In this document: in pieces, positions 1 to 7,800 of the stretch
Layout of the letters: each line of letters starts with the position of its first letter
Position numbering within the stretch: the stretch's first letter is position 1
Origin: Sedimentisphaerales bacterium
GTDB taxonomy: Bacteria; Planctomycetota; Phycisphaerae; Sedimentisphaerales; Anaerobacaceae
Assembly (NCBI GenBank): GCA_016933985.1
Contig: JAFGTU010000267.1
Coordinates: 1 to 9,628, forward strand
Direction of reading: 5' to 3'
DNA: 9,628 bases
Translations under genes and position numbers: made by a program
The notes under the pieces: generated by a model
What the model saw: only the letters and a program-made list of their open reading frames with translations
Told to the model about the DNA's origin: nothing
Databases searched by the model: none

Positions 1-578
1 CGCTCGTGGCCTAAGTGGATGTGGACGAGCGGGTTGTGCTTGGGCCGCACGGGCTTTTGGATCAGCGTCATGCCGGCTTGTTTCGGCGTCTGGCCACCCT
101 TCCTGACGTTGCACGTCGCGCATGCGCAAACGATATTCGACCAAACCGCCTTGCCCCCCATGCTCCGCGGAACAACGTGGTCCAGTGAAAGCTCGCTCAT
201 AGGGAACCGTTTGCCGCAATACTGGCATCTGTTCTTGTCGCGGGCGAAGATATTGCGCCGATTGAACTTCACCTCTGTCCGCGGCAGCCGATCGTAAAAC
301 AGCAGCCGAATTATCCGCGGCACAGCGACATGGAAATTCACCGTCGATACCCAGTCGTGCCCGTCAGGCTCGAACTCGCGGCGAAGCTGGCTGACCTCGC
401 ACCAGCTCTCAAAATCATAGTTCGAGTAGCTGCCCTCTTCCAGTGACACCACCTCCGCAAGCTCGCGGCACAGCAGCGAAAATGCACGCCTCGCCTCGAT
501 TATGCGGATCGCCATATAATGCCTGTTCAGAACAAGCACGCTGCACTCAAGAGCGGATTGTGAACCACCGGCAGTCAT
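1..578 (-). CDS. HNH endonuclease, C-terminus cut by window edge
   Basis: Reading the minus strand from the ATG at 578-576 gives an uninterrupted frame of 192 codons that runs off the window at base 1. It is closed upstream by an in-frame TAA about 15 bases before the ATG, so this is the first possible ATG. The N-terminal part (about residues 12-40, with VLNRHY and RRAFSLL) resembles the lead-in of a chromosomal HNH family common in planctomycetes and cyanobacteria. The nuclease core is at 115-162: CQYC (C118, C121) and CATC (C153, C156) would hold a structural zinc, L-D-H at 132-134 carries the metal-binding/catalytic His, and N148 is the second motif residue. Such proteins cut DNA using a beta-beta-alpha-metal site; the target and biological role of this subfamily are not known to me. 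It lies 90 bp downstream of the cold-shock gene on the same strand and could be co-transcribed. A GAGG sits only 2 nt before the ATG, unusually close. The last part of the protein is outside the window. Confidence 0.88.
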   Translation of the reverse strand, partial: MTAGGSQSALECSVLVLNRHYMAIRIIEARRAFSLLCRELAEVVSLEEGSYSNYDFESWCEVSQLRREFEPDGHDWVSTVNFHVAVPRIIRLLFYDRLPRTEVKFNRRNIFARDKNRCQYCGKRFPMSELSLDHVVPRSMGGKAVWSNIVCACATCNVRKGGQTPKQAGMTLIQKPVRPKHNPLVHIHLGHE

Positions 579-668
579 AACCTCGTATTGCGTTTAAGAA
601 AACCGTCACTCCAAAGGTAAGATTCTGTACCACCTGCCCTCAACTCCGATACCGAGCAATTCAATTCC

Positions 669-893
669 TTATTGTCCTTCGGACTTTGAGCCCGACACAA
701 CCTTCACGTCCTCGGCCCTCAGACCCTTCTCACCCTCGACGATTTTGAAAGTTACACGGTCGCCTTCTTCAAGGGCTTTATACCCGTCGCCCGAAATATT
801 TGAATAGTGGACGAATATATCGCGGCCGTCCGAGGTGCCTATAAATCCGAAACCCTTCCGCGAATTGAACCATTTTACTGTCCCGTCTGACAT
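669..893 (-). CDS. CspA-family cold-shock protein
   Basis: A 74-residue protein matching the single cold-shock domain family in length and motifs. After the GTVKWFN opening it has RNP1 (KGFGFI, residues 13-18) and RNP2 (DIFVHY, 25-30), the aromatic and basic residues that stack on single-stranded RNA or DNA. The ALEEGD and RAEDV segments of the later beta strands are also present. Members act in the cytoplasm as RNA chaperones and transcription antiterminators; not all are cold-induced. The start is well supported: GGAAGGGG lies about 6 nt upstream of the ATG. The gene follows the HU gene on the same strand after a 139-bp gap that holds its own promoter candidate, so it may be transcribed independently. 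The C-terminal tail (GSKSEGQ) is a few residues longer than the minimal domain. Identity is near certain; which paralogue it is cannot be told. Confidence 0.97.
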   Translation of the reverse strand: MSDGTVKWFNSRKGFGFIGTSDGRDIFVHYSNISGDGYKALEEGDRVTFKIVEGEKGLRAEDVKVVSGSKSEGQ

Positions 894-952
894 ACGAAAC
901 CCCTTCCAGCTACTGCTTCTTCACCATGACGCACGGCAGCTTCGTATCACGC

Positions 953-981
953 AATAAAGCACGCTGTACGGTGTTTTGCAA
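953..981 (-). promoter_or_regulatory. Candidate sigma-70 promoter for the cold-shock gene
   Basis: On the minus strand TTGCAA (981-976) and TTTATT (958-953) are separated by exactly 17 bases; each matches the consensus at 4 of 6 positions. Transcription would start near 946, giving a leader of roughly 53 nt before the csp ATG. The spacing is good but both boxes are only fair, so this is a weak prediction. Confidence 0.3.
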
Positions 982-1032
982 CCTCGGCATAAGCCGTATT
1001 GCTCAATTCCGATCCTTCCTTCCGCAAACCAT

Positions 1033-1344
1033 CTAATCGACGTCGGCCGGCGCCACGGCGCGGGCGCGAAGATTCTCCCGCATCAGCCGGCCCATCTTGA
1101 ACTTCACCGTCCGCTTTGCAGGAACCTCAACACGCTCAAGAGTCTTTGGATTCTGAGCAACGCGAGAAACACGCGTCCGTGTCTCGAAAACCCCGAAATC
1201 CCGGAATTCAAGACGGTTATCTTCACTCAGTTCCTTTACGATCTCATCCAGGAAGACCTGAATTATCTCCTTGACGGCAACTCGTTTGGCTTGAGTGCGC
1301 TCTGCAATTCGGTCGATTAGTTCTTTCTTCGTAACTGTCGCCAT
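1033..1344 (-). CDS. HU/IHF-family DNA-binding protein
   Basis: A 103-residue protein of the bacterial histone-like HU/IHF family, which binds and bends DNA as a dimer and organises the nucleoid. The helical dimerisation part (residues 4-40) begins TKKELIDRIAERT. The beta part follows with the conserved F-G-x-F (50-53) and then the DNA-binding arm (about 55-80), which contains RVAQNP with the Asn65-Pro66 pair whose proline inserts between base pairs. The KFKMGRLMRE helix closes the fold. About 13 residues beyond the usual 90 form a small Ala/Arg/Asp tail. A GCGAGG Shine-Dalgarno lies about 7 nt before the ATG, supporting the start. The family is clear, but HU and IHF subunits cannot be separated by eye. 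The leader upstream carries a terminator-like structure (see 1396-1443), which may matter for its regulation. It is transcribed divergently from lepB. Confidence 0.96.
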   Translation of the reverse strand: MATVTKKELIDRIAERTQAKRVAVKEIIQVFLDEIVKELSEDNRLEFRDFGVFETRTRVSRVAQNPKTLERVEVPAKRTVKFKMGRLMRENLRARAVAPADVD

Positions 1345-1395
1345 ACACTACCTCGCTTGCACCAAAGAGCTATTTGGAATCTGCCTTCAAATCAC

Positions 1396-1443
1396 AAAAA
1401 AAACCGTTGTGCGACAATCCACTCCAACTCGCTGCCGCAACGG
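1396..1443 (-). terminator. Terminator/attenuator-like hairpin upstream of the HU gene
   Basis: Read on the minus strand, CCGTTG (1443-1438) pairs perfectly with CAACGG (1409-1404) and is followed at once by eight Ts (1403-1396). The stem can extend inward by four more pairs after a 2-nt bulge (CGGC with GTCG, one G-U), and a competing small hairpin TTGT-CGC-ACAA shares the right arm. The U tract ends about 50 nt before the HU start codon, so the element sits in that gene's leader, not behind another gene. It could end read-through from upstream or act as an attenuator. The loop is long and the stem modest, so function is uncertain. Confidence 0.4.
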
Positions 1444-1885
1444 CTTGTTATACATTATCTACAGACTTGCGGCCTCCTGATAGCAGCCGACCAGGCAAAC
1501 GCCCACAACAAATAGGCCCACCTGCTCAGCGGCAAAACCAACCGCAAAATGATAATAACAAAACACTGCAACTCACTATACTATAAAGACTTCTATACAG
1601 CAAGCAATTTCCCGCAAAAATCCGCAAGATTCAAAAAAAACTGGTTCCGTACCTATCCTGGCGTACGCCGGCAAAAAAATTTCGCACTATCAGCGCCTTG
1701 CTGTGTGGGTTTTCTCAGATGGATGTTGAAGCCGCAATCCCATGAAAGACCACCCCCCGACAAAAGCGGCTAAAAGCGAATCGCTTGTGCCGTAACACCT
1801 TATTATACAATACTTTACGCAAACAACGCCGCGCTCGTTTCCCCACCTTGCCCTTGCTGGCCCGAACGGCTGAGAAAATAGTCTA

Positions 1886-1914
1886 TTGACCGGTCTGAGA
1901 TTTCCGGCCATAAT
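1886..1914 (+). promoter_or_regulatory. Candidate sigma-70 promoter for lepB
   Basis: TTGACC (1886-1891) and CATAAT (1909-1914) are 17 bases apart; each box matches consensus at 5 of 6 positions. Transcription would start near 1921, leaving a leader of about 145 nt before the lepB ATG. The -35 box overlaps a perfect 8-bp palindrome GACCGGTC (1888-1895), a possible small operator. A second, weaker pair closer to the gene is TAGTCA (2011-2016) and TATAAG (2033-2038), 16 bases apart. Confidence 0.5.
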
Positions 1915-1958
1915 CCGCGTTTTGTACGTGTTCGGCTGATTTCGGCCACCTATGCAGA

Positions 1959-2053
1959 CCCTTCAATGAACAAAGGGCTTTCCTGGGCAGGAATCGACGG
2001 TAATGCACAATAGTCAAATTGCAACGCAATGATATAAGGACGGCCTTGGGCCG
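1959..2053 (+). promoter_or_regulatory. Hairpin-rich leader of lepB
   Basis: Three short perfect hairpins can form in the predicted lepB leader: CCCTT/AAGGG (1959-1963 with 1973-1977), TTCCT/AGGAA (1980-1984 with 1989-1993, loop GGGC) and CGGCC/GGCCG (2041-2045 with 2049-2053, loop TTG). The last ends 12 nt before the ATG, where a Shine-Dalgarno would be expected and none is seen (only GAGAAA). It might help place or restrain the ribosome. Short stems also arise by chance, and I recognise no known riboswitch. Confidence 0.25.
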
Positions 2054-2065
2054 AGAAACATTAAT

Positions 2066-3622
2066 ATGCCGCCAGCCCAAAAAGAATCAACACCCCCCGA
2101 TCAGCAGACGACGCAAAAAAAGAAGGACCGAGCCGCCGAAATCGCCGACACCTTCGAATGGCTCATTACCGCCTTCATTCTCGCTTTTGTCTTCAGGGCA
2201 TTCGTCATGGAGGCATTCCGAATTCCGACCGGAAGTATGGCCGACACGCTCAAAGGAGCGCATTTTCGCCTCCGATGTCCTCAGTGCGGACGCGAATACG
2301 AGCACGGATTCGTACCAAGCGATTACAGGGACCGTACGGGAAGACAGCTCCAGGAGGATACCGTCCCGCACGCCGGCGTTACCCCACCGCAGACACGCTG
2401 CCCCAACTGCGGAAATTACCTTTCTACAAACGACAAAGTGCCCGTCGCAAACGGCGACCGAATACTTGTCCTAAAGTGCATCTACCAGTTCTTCGAGCCA
2501 AAACGATGGGATGTTATCGTCTTCAAGAACCCCAATGAGCCGTACATTAACTACATCAAGCGGCTCGTGGCTCTGCCCGGAGACAACATTGAAATCATCG
2601 ACGGAGACGTCTATATCGACGGAAGGATCAGCAGAAAACCCCCGAAAGTCCAGAACGAATTATGGATGACGGTATACGACAACGACTATCAGCCCGTCAA
2701 TCCCGACAACCCTGCTTTCAACCTCTCCCGCACCAAAACGTGGCGACAGCCCTTTGTCAACAAGCAGGGCTCCGGGTGGGTCACGACAGACAAGGAAACG
2801 CCCACCCAGTTCCGCCTCGACGGCCCGCCCGATCAAATCAACGCCATTGCCTATGATAGCTCCCTCGGCAACGACTTCAAGGCAGTCTATGCATACAACA
2901 ATGTGGACTATTACAGATACAGGCCGACCTGCAGTGACCTGATGGTCCGCTTCTACGCTATGCCCGCCGACCCCGCAGGACACATCGGGGCGAGCCTGAG
3001 CAAATATGAAACAAACTACAAGGCATGGATCGACCCGGCGGGGCAAATGACCATTGCCTCGGTCTGCAAAGACGGCGAAATGGTCCTTGCTACTGATAGA
3101 ACCGAACCACCTGCGCTGAACAAGTGGACACTCCTGAAATTCGCAAATGTTGACCATCAACTAATCTTCGAGTTCGGCAATAAAAAGATAAGCTGCGATC
3201 TCGGGCTCGAACCCAACGCCACCGGCCCCATCAGACCGGATATTGAGCCTCAGGTCGAAATCTTCGCCTCCGGAAAATTAACGCTCTCCCACGTGGCCGT
3301 CTTCAGGGATATCCACTACACATCAGGCAGAGCCGACGGAGGCGGCAGAGCCACCAATGGCGAGCCTTTTGAGCTCCACGACGACGAGTTCTTCGTCTTG
3401 GGCGACAACAGCCCCAACAGCCAGGATGCAAGGTGGTGGGACAGCCCGGGAAGGGCCAACAACGGCATCTACTACCGCCCCGGCATCGTCCCCCGCGACT
3501 ACCTCGTCGGCAAGGCCCTCTTTGTCTATTGGCCCAGCGGTTTTAGGCCGTTCGACAAATTCCCGATTGCAGCCATCCCCAACGTCGGAAAAATGAGATT
3601 CATATACGGCGGAAAAGACTAA
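2066..3622 (+). CDS. lepB: Signal peptidase I with zinc-ribbon and long second insertion
   Basis: This membrane-bound serine protease (family S26) cuts signal peptides from exported proteins on the outer face of the inner membrane. One membrane segment spans about residues 31-47. It is followed by the catalytic-serine motif PTGSM (Ser57), the catalytic-lysine motif YIKRLVALPGD (Lys165), and the GDNSPNSQDAR box at 446-456. In Escherichia coli the serine and lysine are about 55 residues apart; here they are 108 apart, because a zinc-ribbon-like module with CPQCG (C71, C74) and CPNCG (C112, C115) lies between them. A second insertion of about 230 residues (roughly 200-432) has strand-rich sequence that looks like a LamG/concanavalin-type sandwich, including WTLLKF and HVAVFRDIHY. 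The total of 518 residues compares with about 320 in E. coli. Catalytic residues are intact, so activity is expected; the roles of the insertions are unknown to me. The basic, Gln/Lys-rich N-terminus fits a cytoplasmic start. The start at 2066 has no clear Shine-Dalgarno. Confidence 0.95.
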   Translation: MPPAQKESTPPDQQTTQKKKDRAAEIADTFEWLITAFILAFVFRAFVMEAFRIPTGSMADTLKGAHFRLRCPQCGREYEHGFVPSDYRDRTGRQLQEDTVPHAGVTPPQTRCPNCGNYLSTNDKVPVANGDRILVLKCIYQFFEPKRWDVIVFKNPNEPYINYIKRLVALPGDNIEIIDGDVYIDGRISRKPPKVQNELWMTVYDNDYQPVNPDNPAFNLSRTKTWRQPFVNKQGSGWVTTDKETPTQFRLDGPPDQINAIAYDSSLGNDFKAVYAYNNVDYYRYRPTCSDLMVRFYAMPADPAGHIGASLSKYETNYKAWIDPAGQMTIASVCKDGEMVLATDRTEPPALNKWTLLKFANVDHQLIFEFGNKKISCDLGLEPNATGPIRPDIEPQVEIFASGKLTLSHVAVFRDIHYTSGRADGGGRATNGEPFELHDDEFFVLGDNSPNSQDARWWDSPGRANNGIYYRPGIVPRDYLVGKALFVYWPSGFRPFDKFPIAAIPNVGKMRFIYGGKD

Positions 3623-3837
3623 AAGAATATCTCAAATCTGTCACCCCTTCGGTACACTCACGGCAGGCTCTGGGCGAAGCATACCGGTAGTCGTCATGCA
3701 TATTCTTCCCAAAACCGCCTTGGAAAAGAAATCTCTTGGCAGTTCACGATGATTTTGGCACAATCGTTGACATCGGAAGCTGTGAATCATGCGTCTAAGC
3801 CGTTTGAATATGAAATATCGTTACGCGAGAATTTGTC

Positions 3838-4704
3838 ATGCCTCTTAAGATTTGGCTCGACGGTAAACTTCTGGACCAGGCCGATGCCAAAGTGTCGGTC
3901 TTTGACCACGGTCTGCTCTACGGAGACGGCGTCTTCGAGGGCATCCGAGTCTATGGCGGCAGGGTATTCGAGCTTGATGCTCATCTGCGCCGACTTTATG
4001 ACTCGGCAAAAGTGATTCGACTCGAAATCCCACTGGATAAGGCGAAGCTTGTCGCCGCCATTAAGAAAACCGTCGAGGCCAACGTCATTGTGGACGGCTA
4101 CGTTCGGCTGGTGGTCACACGAGGCGCGGGGACTCTGGGGCTCAATCCTTTTATCTGCAAGAACAGCGGGCTGATCATCATTGCCGACAAGATTCAGCCC
4201 TACCCGCAAGAGCTCTATGAAACCGGAATGAAAGTAATCAGCGCCACGACCGTCCGAAATCATCCTTTGGCTATTCCGCCCCAGCTCAAAAGCCTGAATT
4301 ATTTGAACAATATAATAGCCAAGCTCGAGGCACTGGATAATGGCGTCCCCGAGGCGATTATGTACAACCACGAGGGATACGTCGCCGAGGCGACCGTTGA
4401 CAATGTCTTCATTGTCAGGGACGGCGTGATCTTTACTCCCCCGGTCGAGGCCGGTGCGCTCGAAGGGATCACTCGCAACCTCGTCATCAGGCTTGCAAAA
4501 GAAGATAATCTCGAAGTCGTCGAGAAGAATCTGACGAAATGCGATTTGTATATTTGCAGCGAGTTCTTCCTCACCGGTACGGCCGCTGAAGTCATCGGGA
4601 TAGTCTGCATCGACGGAAGAACAATCGGCGACGGCAAACCAGGCCCGATTACAAAACGGCTGAGAGAAAAATTCTTCGAATGCACACGTAGCCCTCGCAA
4701 GTAA
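3838..4704 (+). CDS. ilvE: Branched-chain amino acid aminotransferase (class IV)
   Basis: A 288-residue fold-type IV PLP aminotransferase, of the usual family length. It probably catalyses the last step of leucine, isoleucine and valine synthesis, moving the amino group from glutamate to the branched 2-oxo acids in the cytoplasm. The N-terminal block FDHGLLYGDGVFEGIRVY (22-39) is diagnostic. Lys151 in KSLNYLNN is the PLP lysine. EATVDN (184-189) carries the conserved Glu that contacts the cofactor, and LTGTAAEV (245-252) forms part of the phosphate-binding and substrate pocket. RGAGTLGLNP (95-104) is typical of the branched-chain group, but D-amino acid aminotransferase and aminodeoxychorismate lyase share this fold, so the exact substrate is inferred. 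It stands 215 bp after lepB and 109 bp before the rhamnosidase, with no functional link apparent. The ribosome site is weak (GCGAGA about 7 nt before ATG). A sigma-54-like element lies upstream at 3755-3770. Confidence 0.9.
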   Translation: MPLKIWLDGKLLDQADAKVSVFDHGLLYGDGVFEGIRVYGGRVFELDAHLRRLYDSAKVIRLEIPLDKAKLVAAIKKTVEANVIVDGYVRLVVTRGAGTLGLNPFICKNSGLIIIADKIQPYPQELYETGMKVISATTVRNHPLAIPPQLKSLNYLNNIIAKLEALDNGVPEAIMYNHEGYVAEATVDNVFIVRDGVIFTPPVEAGALEGITRNLVIRLAKEDNLEVVEKNLTKCDLYICSEFFLTGTAAEVIGIVCIDGRTIGDGKPGPITKRLREKFFECTRSPRK

Positions 4705-4749
4705 CGGACAATAAATAGTACCTTAATCTGACAATGATAAAGCCGGTAG

Positions 4750-4766
4750 GGTGTGCACGGCACACC
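4750..4766. repeat. Perfect GC-rich palindromic element
   Basis: GGTGTGC (4750-4756) and GCACACC (4760-4766) form a perfect 7-bp stem with an ACG loop, in the 109-bp gap between ilvE and the rhamnosidase gene. No U tract follows, so it is not a standard intrinsic terminator. Its form, GTAGGG leading into a self-complementary GC/AC stem, resembles short dispersed palindromes found between genes in several phyla. It may stabilise the ilvE 3' end or simply be such a repeat; only one copy is in this window. Confidence 0.45.
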
Positions 4767-4813
4767 GAAATTATTCGATGCCTGATAACAGTATCTTTTA
4801 AGGGAGTAGAAAA

Positions 4814-7800
4814 ATGAGAATCGGATTCATTTCAATAGTCCTCGCTGCGACGGTGTTCGCGGCGGGTGGATGCGCAACTCTTAACAAAAGCCGGACAGGC
4901 GCCGCGAATCTGCGATGCGAATACCTTACCGCCCCCCAGGGCATCGGCGCTACTGCCCCGCGATTGAGCTGGGTTATGGATGCGCCGGGACGCGGACGGG
5001 CACAGATCGCATACCAAATCCTCGTCGCCGACAGCAGGGAAAAGCTCGATTCCGGCACTGGCAACCTCTGGGACACCGGCAAGGTCCTCTCCGACCAATG
5101 CAATCAAATCGAATACCGCGGCAAGCCCCTTGCCGCAAGGCAGCAATGTTATTGGAAGGTCCGCGTATGGGATGAAAACGGCAGCGCTTCGCCCTGGAGC
5201 AACCCGGCCACCTGGACTATGGGCCTGCTAAGCCCACAGGATTGGTGGGCAAAACCCATAGGCTACGATGCCGACCCGCCCGCCACGGGCGAAGGATATA
5301 CAAAGATCGACCCGCTTAATCTCGAAGGATGCGATTGGGTCTGGTTCCCCGGCGAGGATGGCACGAAGAATGTCCCCGTCGGCTTTCGCTATTTCAGGCG
5401 GACGTTCGAGATTCCTGCGGGCAGCAAGATCAAGAATGCCCGCATCAGGCTCATCGCCGACAACGAAGGGACGCTCTACGTCAACGGCCAACTCGTCCAG
5501 AAATTCCAGGGCTGGACGCCGACGTACACATTCGACATAACCGCCAAAGTCAAGCCCGGCCAAAATACACTGGCAATCGCCGTCGAGAACAAGGGCGACG
5601 CCCCCAACCCGGCGGGACTCGGCGGAAGGCTCTGCGTTGAGTTTGAAAACGGCGAGCACCAGAAGCTTTCTATCGACCAATCCTTCAAGGCCGCCAAGGA
5701 CGCTCCCGAAGCCTGGCTAAATCCGGGTTTCGACGACAGTTCCTGGGCCAACGCAAACTCCATCGCCAAGGCCGGCGGCGGACCTTGGGGCCAGGTCCAC
5801 AAGCCGCAGTTGGTCCTGCCACCGCCGCCTTATCTTCGCACTGATTTCGCCGTCGATAAACCCGTCAAGCGGGCCGTTGTCTATGCATCGGCCCTCGGCC
5901 TCTACGAGCTGCATATCAACGGCAAGCGAGTCGGCGAGGATTACTTCACGCCCGGCTGGACGGACTACAACAAACGCCTCTACTACCAGACTTACGACGT
6001 TACCGACCTTATCGCCTCCGGCGGCAACGCCATCGGCGCCATCCTCGCCGACGGATGGTACGCAGGATACATAGGCTTCGGCAAGAAAAGAGAGCACTAC
6101 GGCGACAAGCCCCGATTCCTCGCTCAGCTCGAAATCGAATACGCCGACGGAGACAAGGATTTCATCGTTACCGACAAATCATGGAAGGCCGCATACGGGC
6201 CGCACATCGAAGCAGATTTCCTCATGGGCGAGACCTACGACGCCCGAATGGAATTCACCGGCTGGGACCGCACAGGCTTCGACGATTCCTACTGGAAACC
6301 CGTGGCAGTCACCGAAAAAATCGAAGCGAAAGTCGAGCCGTATCCGAGCGTAACCGTCCGAAAGATTATGGAGATAAGGCCCATAGAACGCACTGAGCCG
6401 AATCCGGGAGTATTCGTCTTCGATATGGGCCAGAACTTCGCAGGCTGGGTCCGCCTGAAAGTCAAGGGCCGGGAGGGCGACAAGGTCGTCCTGCGATTCG
6501 CCGAGATCCTCAATCCCGACGGCACGATCTACACAACCAACCTGCGGGAGGCCCGCTGCACCGATACATATACCCTCTGCGGTTGCGGCACCGAAGTCTG
6601 GGAGCCGAAATTTACCTTCCACGGCTTTAGATACGTTGAAGTCACAGGCTATCCCGGCACGCCCTCGAAAGACGCCGTCACGGGCGTTGTCCTCCATTCC
6701 GATACGCCGGTTGCAGGCTCGTTCGAGTGCTCCAATCCCATGATCAACCAGCTTTACAGCAACATAACATGGTCCCAGCGAGGCAACTTCATCGAGATAC
6801 CGACCGACTGCCCCCAGCGGGACGAGCGACTCGGCTGGACAGGCGACGCACAGATATTCATCCGCACCGCAACCTATAATATGGATGTCTCGGCCTTCTT
6901 CACAAAATGGCTCATCGACCTCGAAGACGCCCAGATCCCAGAAGGCGCATTCCCCGATGTAGCCCCGCACAAAGTGGCAATGGGCTCCGGCGTCCCCGCA
7001 TGGGGAGATGCGGGAGTTATATGCCCATGGACAATCTATGAGGTTTATGGAGATACGCGGGTCATCGAGAGGCACTATGAGTCGATGAAGAAGTGGATCG
7101 CGTACCTGAAGACCAATAGCAAAGACCTCTTGCGCCCCGCCTACGGTTACGGCGACTGGGTCTCTATCGGCTCCGATACGCCCAAAGACGTTATCGCCAC
7201 CGCCTATTTCGCGTACAGCACAAAGCTGCTCGCCGGGATGGCCGCCGCTGTCGGAAAGGTCGATGATGCCAAGCAGTACAACGAGCTCTTCGACCAGATC
7301 AAAGCAGCCTTCAACAAGGCATACGTCGCCAACGACGGCAGGATAAAAGGCGATACCCAAACGTGTTATCTGCTCGGCCTCTATTTCGATCTGCTGCCGG
7401 AGGATAAGCGTCCCGTCGCCGCCAAATACCTCGTTGAAGACCTAAAGAAGAGAGACTGGCACCTCTCGACCGGATTCGTGGGCCTCAGCTACCTCCTGCC
7501 GACACTGACCGATACCGGCAACCTCGACGTTGCATATCGCCTGCTCAATCAGGACACCTTCCCAAGCTGGGGATACAGCATCAGGAACGGAGCGACGACT
7601 ATATGGGAGCGATGGGACGGCTGGACCGATGAAAAGGGATTCCAGGACCCCGGTATGAACTCATTCAACCACTATTCCTTCGGCTCGGTAGGCCGGTGGA
7701 TGTTCAATACCGTCGCCGGAATAGATACCGAAGGCTCCGGCTTCAAACGCATCCGTATCGAGCCGAGGCCGGGCGGCGAATTTACATACACCAACGCAAG

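Larger units (their letters stand above)
1345..2065. other. Gene-free divergent intergenic region
   Basis: This 721-bp gap separates the minus-strand HU gene from the plus-strand lepB. Small open frames exist on both strands, but none shows a family motif, a good ribosome site or protein-like composition. I found no tRNA-like TPsiC arm and no obvious SRP, 6S, tmRNA or RNase P signature. About 1540-1680 is AT-rich with A tracts at 1633-1640 and 1673-1679, as is common in promoter DNA that bends. A perfect 10-bp palindrome (GGCGTACGCC) lies at 1660-1669. A possible HU promoter on the minus strand is TTGCTT (1607-1602), a 16-base spacer, then TATAGT (1585-1580), which would give a leader of about 230 nt. 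Other elements in the gap are listed separately. Confidence 0.6.

Noticed and set aside
976..1320. 114-codon plus-strand open frame opposite the HU gene
   Set aside because: It is the reverse shadow of a clear HU/IHF family protein, with no ribosome site and no family resemblance.
1660..1669. Perfect palindrome GGCGTACGCC next to an A7 tract, considered as a terminator or operator
   Set aside because: The dyad has no room for a proper hairpin loop beyond GTAC, leaving a 3-bp stem; the adjacent A tract would be on the wrong side for minus-strand termination and would not give Us on the plus strand.
3648..3710. CTTCGGTA and CGAAG/TACCG complementary pieces after lepB, considered as a terminator or pseudoknot
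   Set aside because: The pairings are short, far apart and followed by no U tract; chance complementarity is the simpler reading.
3767..3795. Perfect -35 box TTGACA as a sigma-70 promoter for ilvE
   Set aside because: No acceptable -10 hexamer lies 16-18 bases downstream; the bases at 17 nt spacing are TGCGTC.
6179..7360. 393-codon open frame on the minus strand
   Set aside because: It lies wholly inside the rhamnosidase gene, whose motifs and catalytic residues are intact on the plus strand; the antisense product has no recognisable motif and is a GC-driven shadow.
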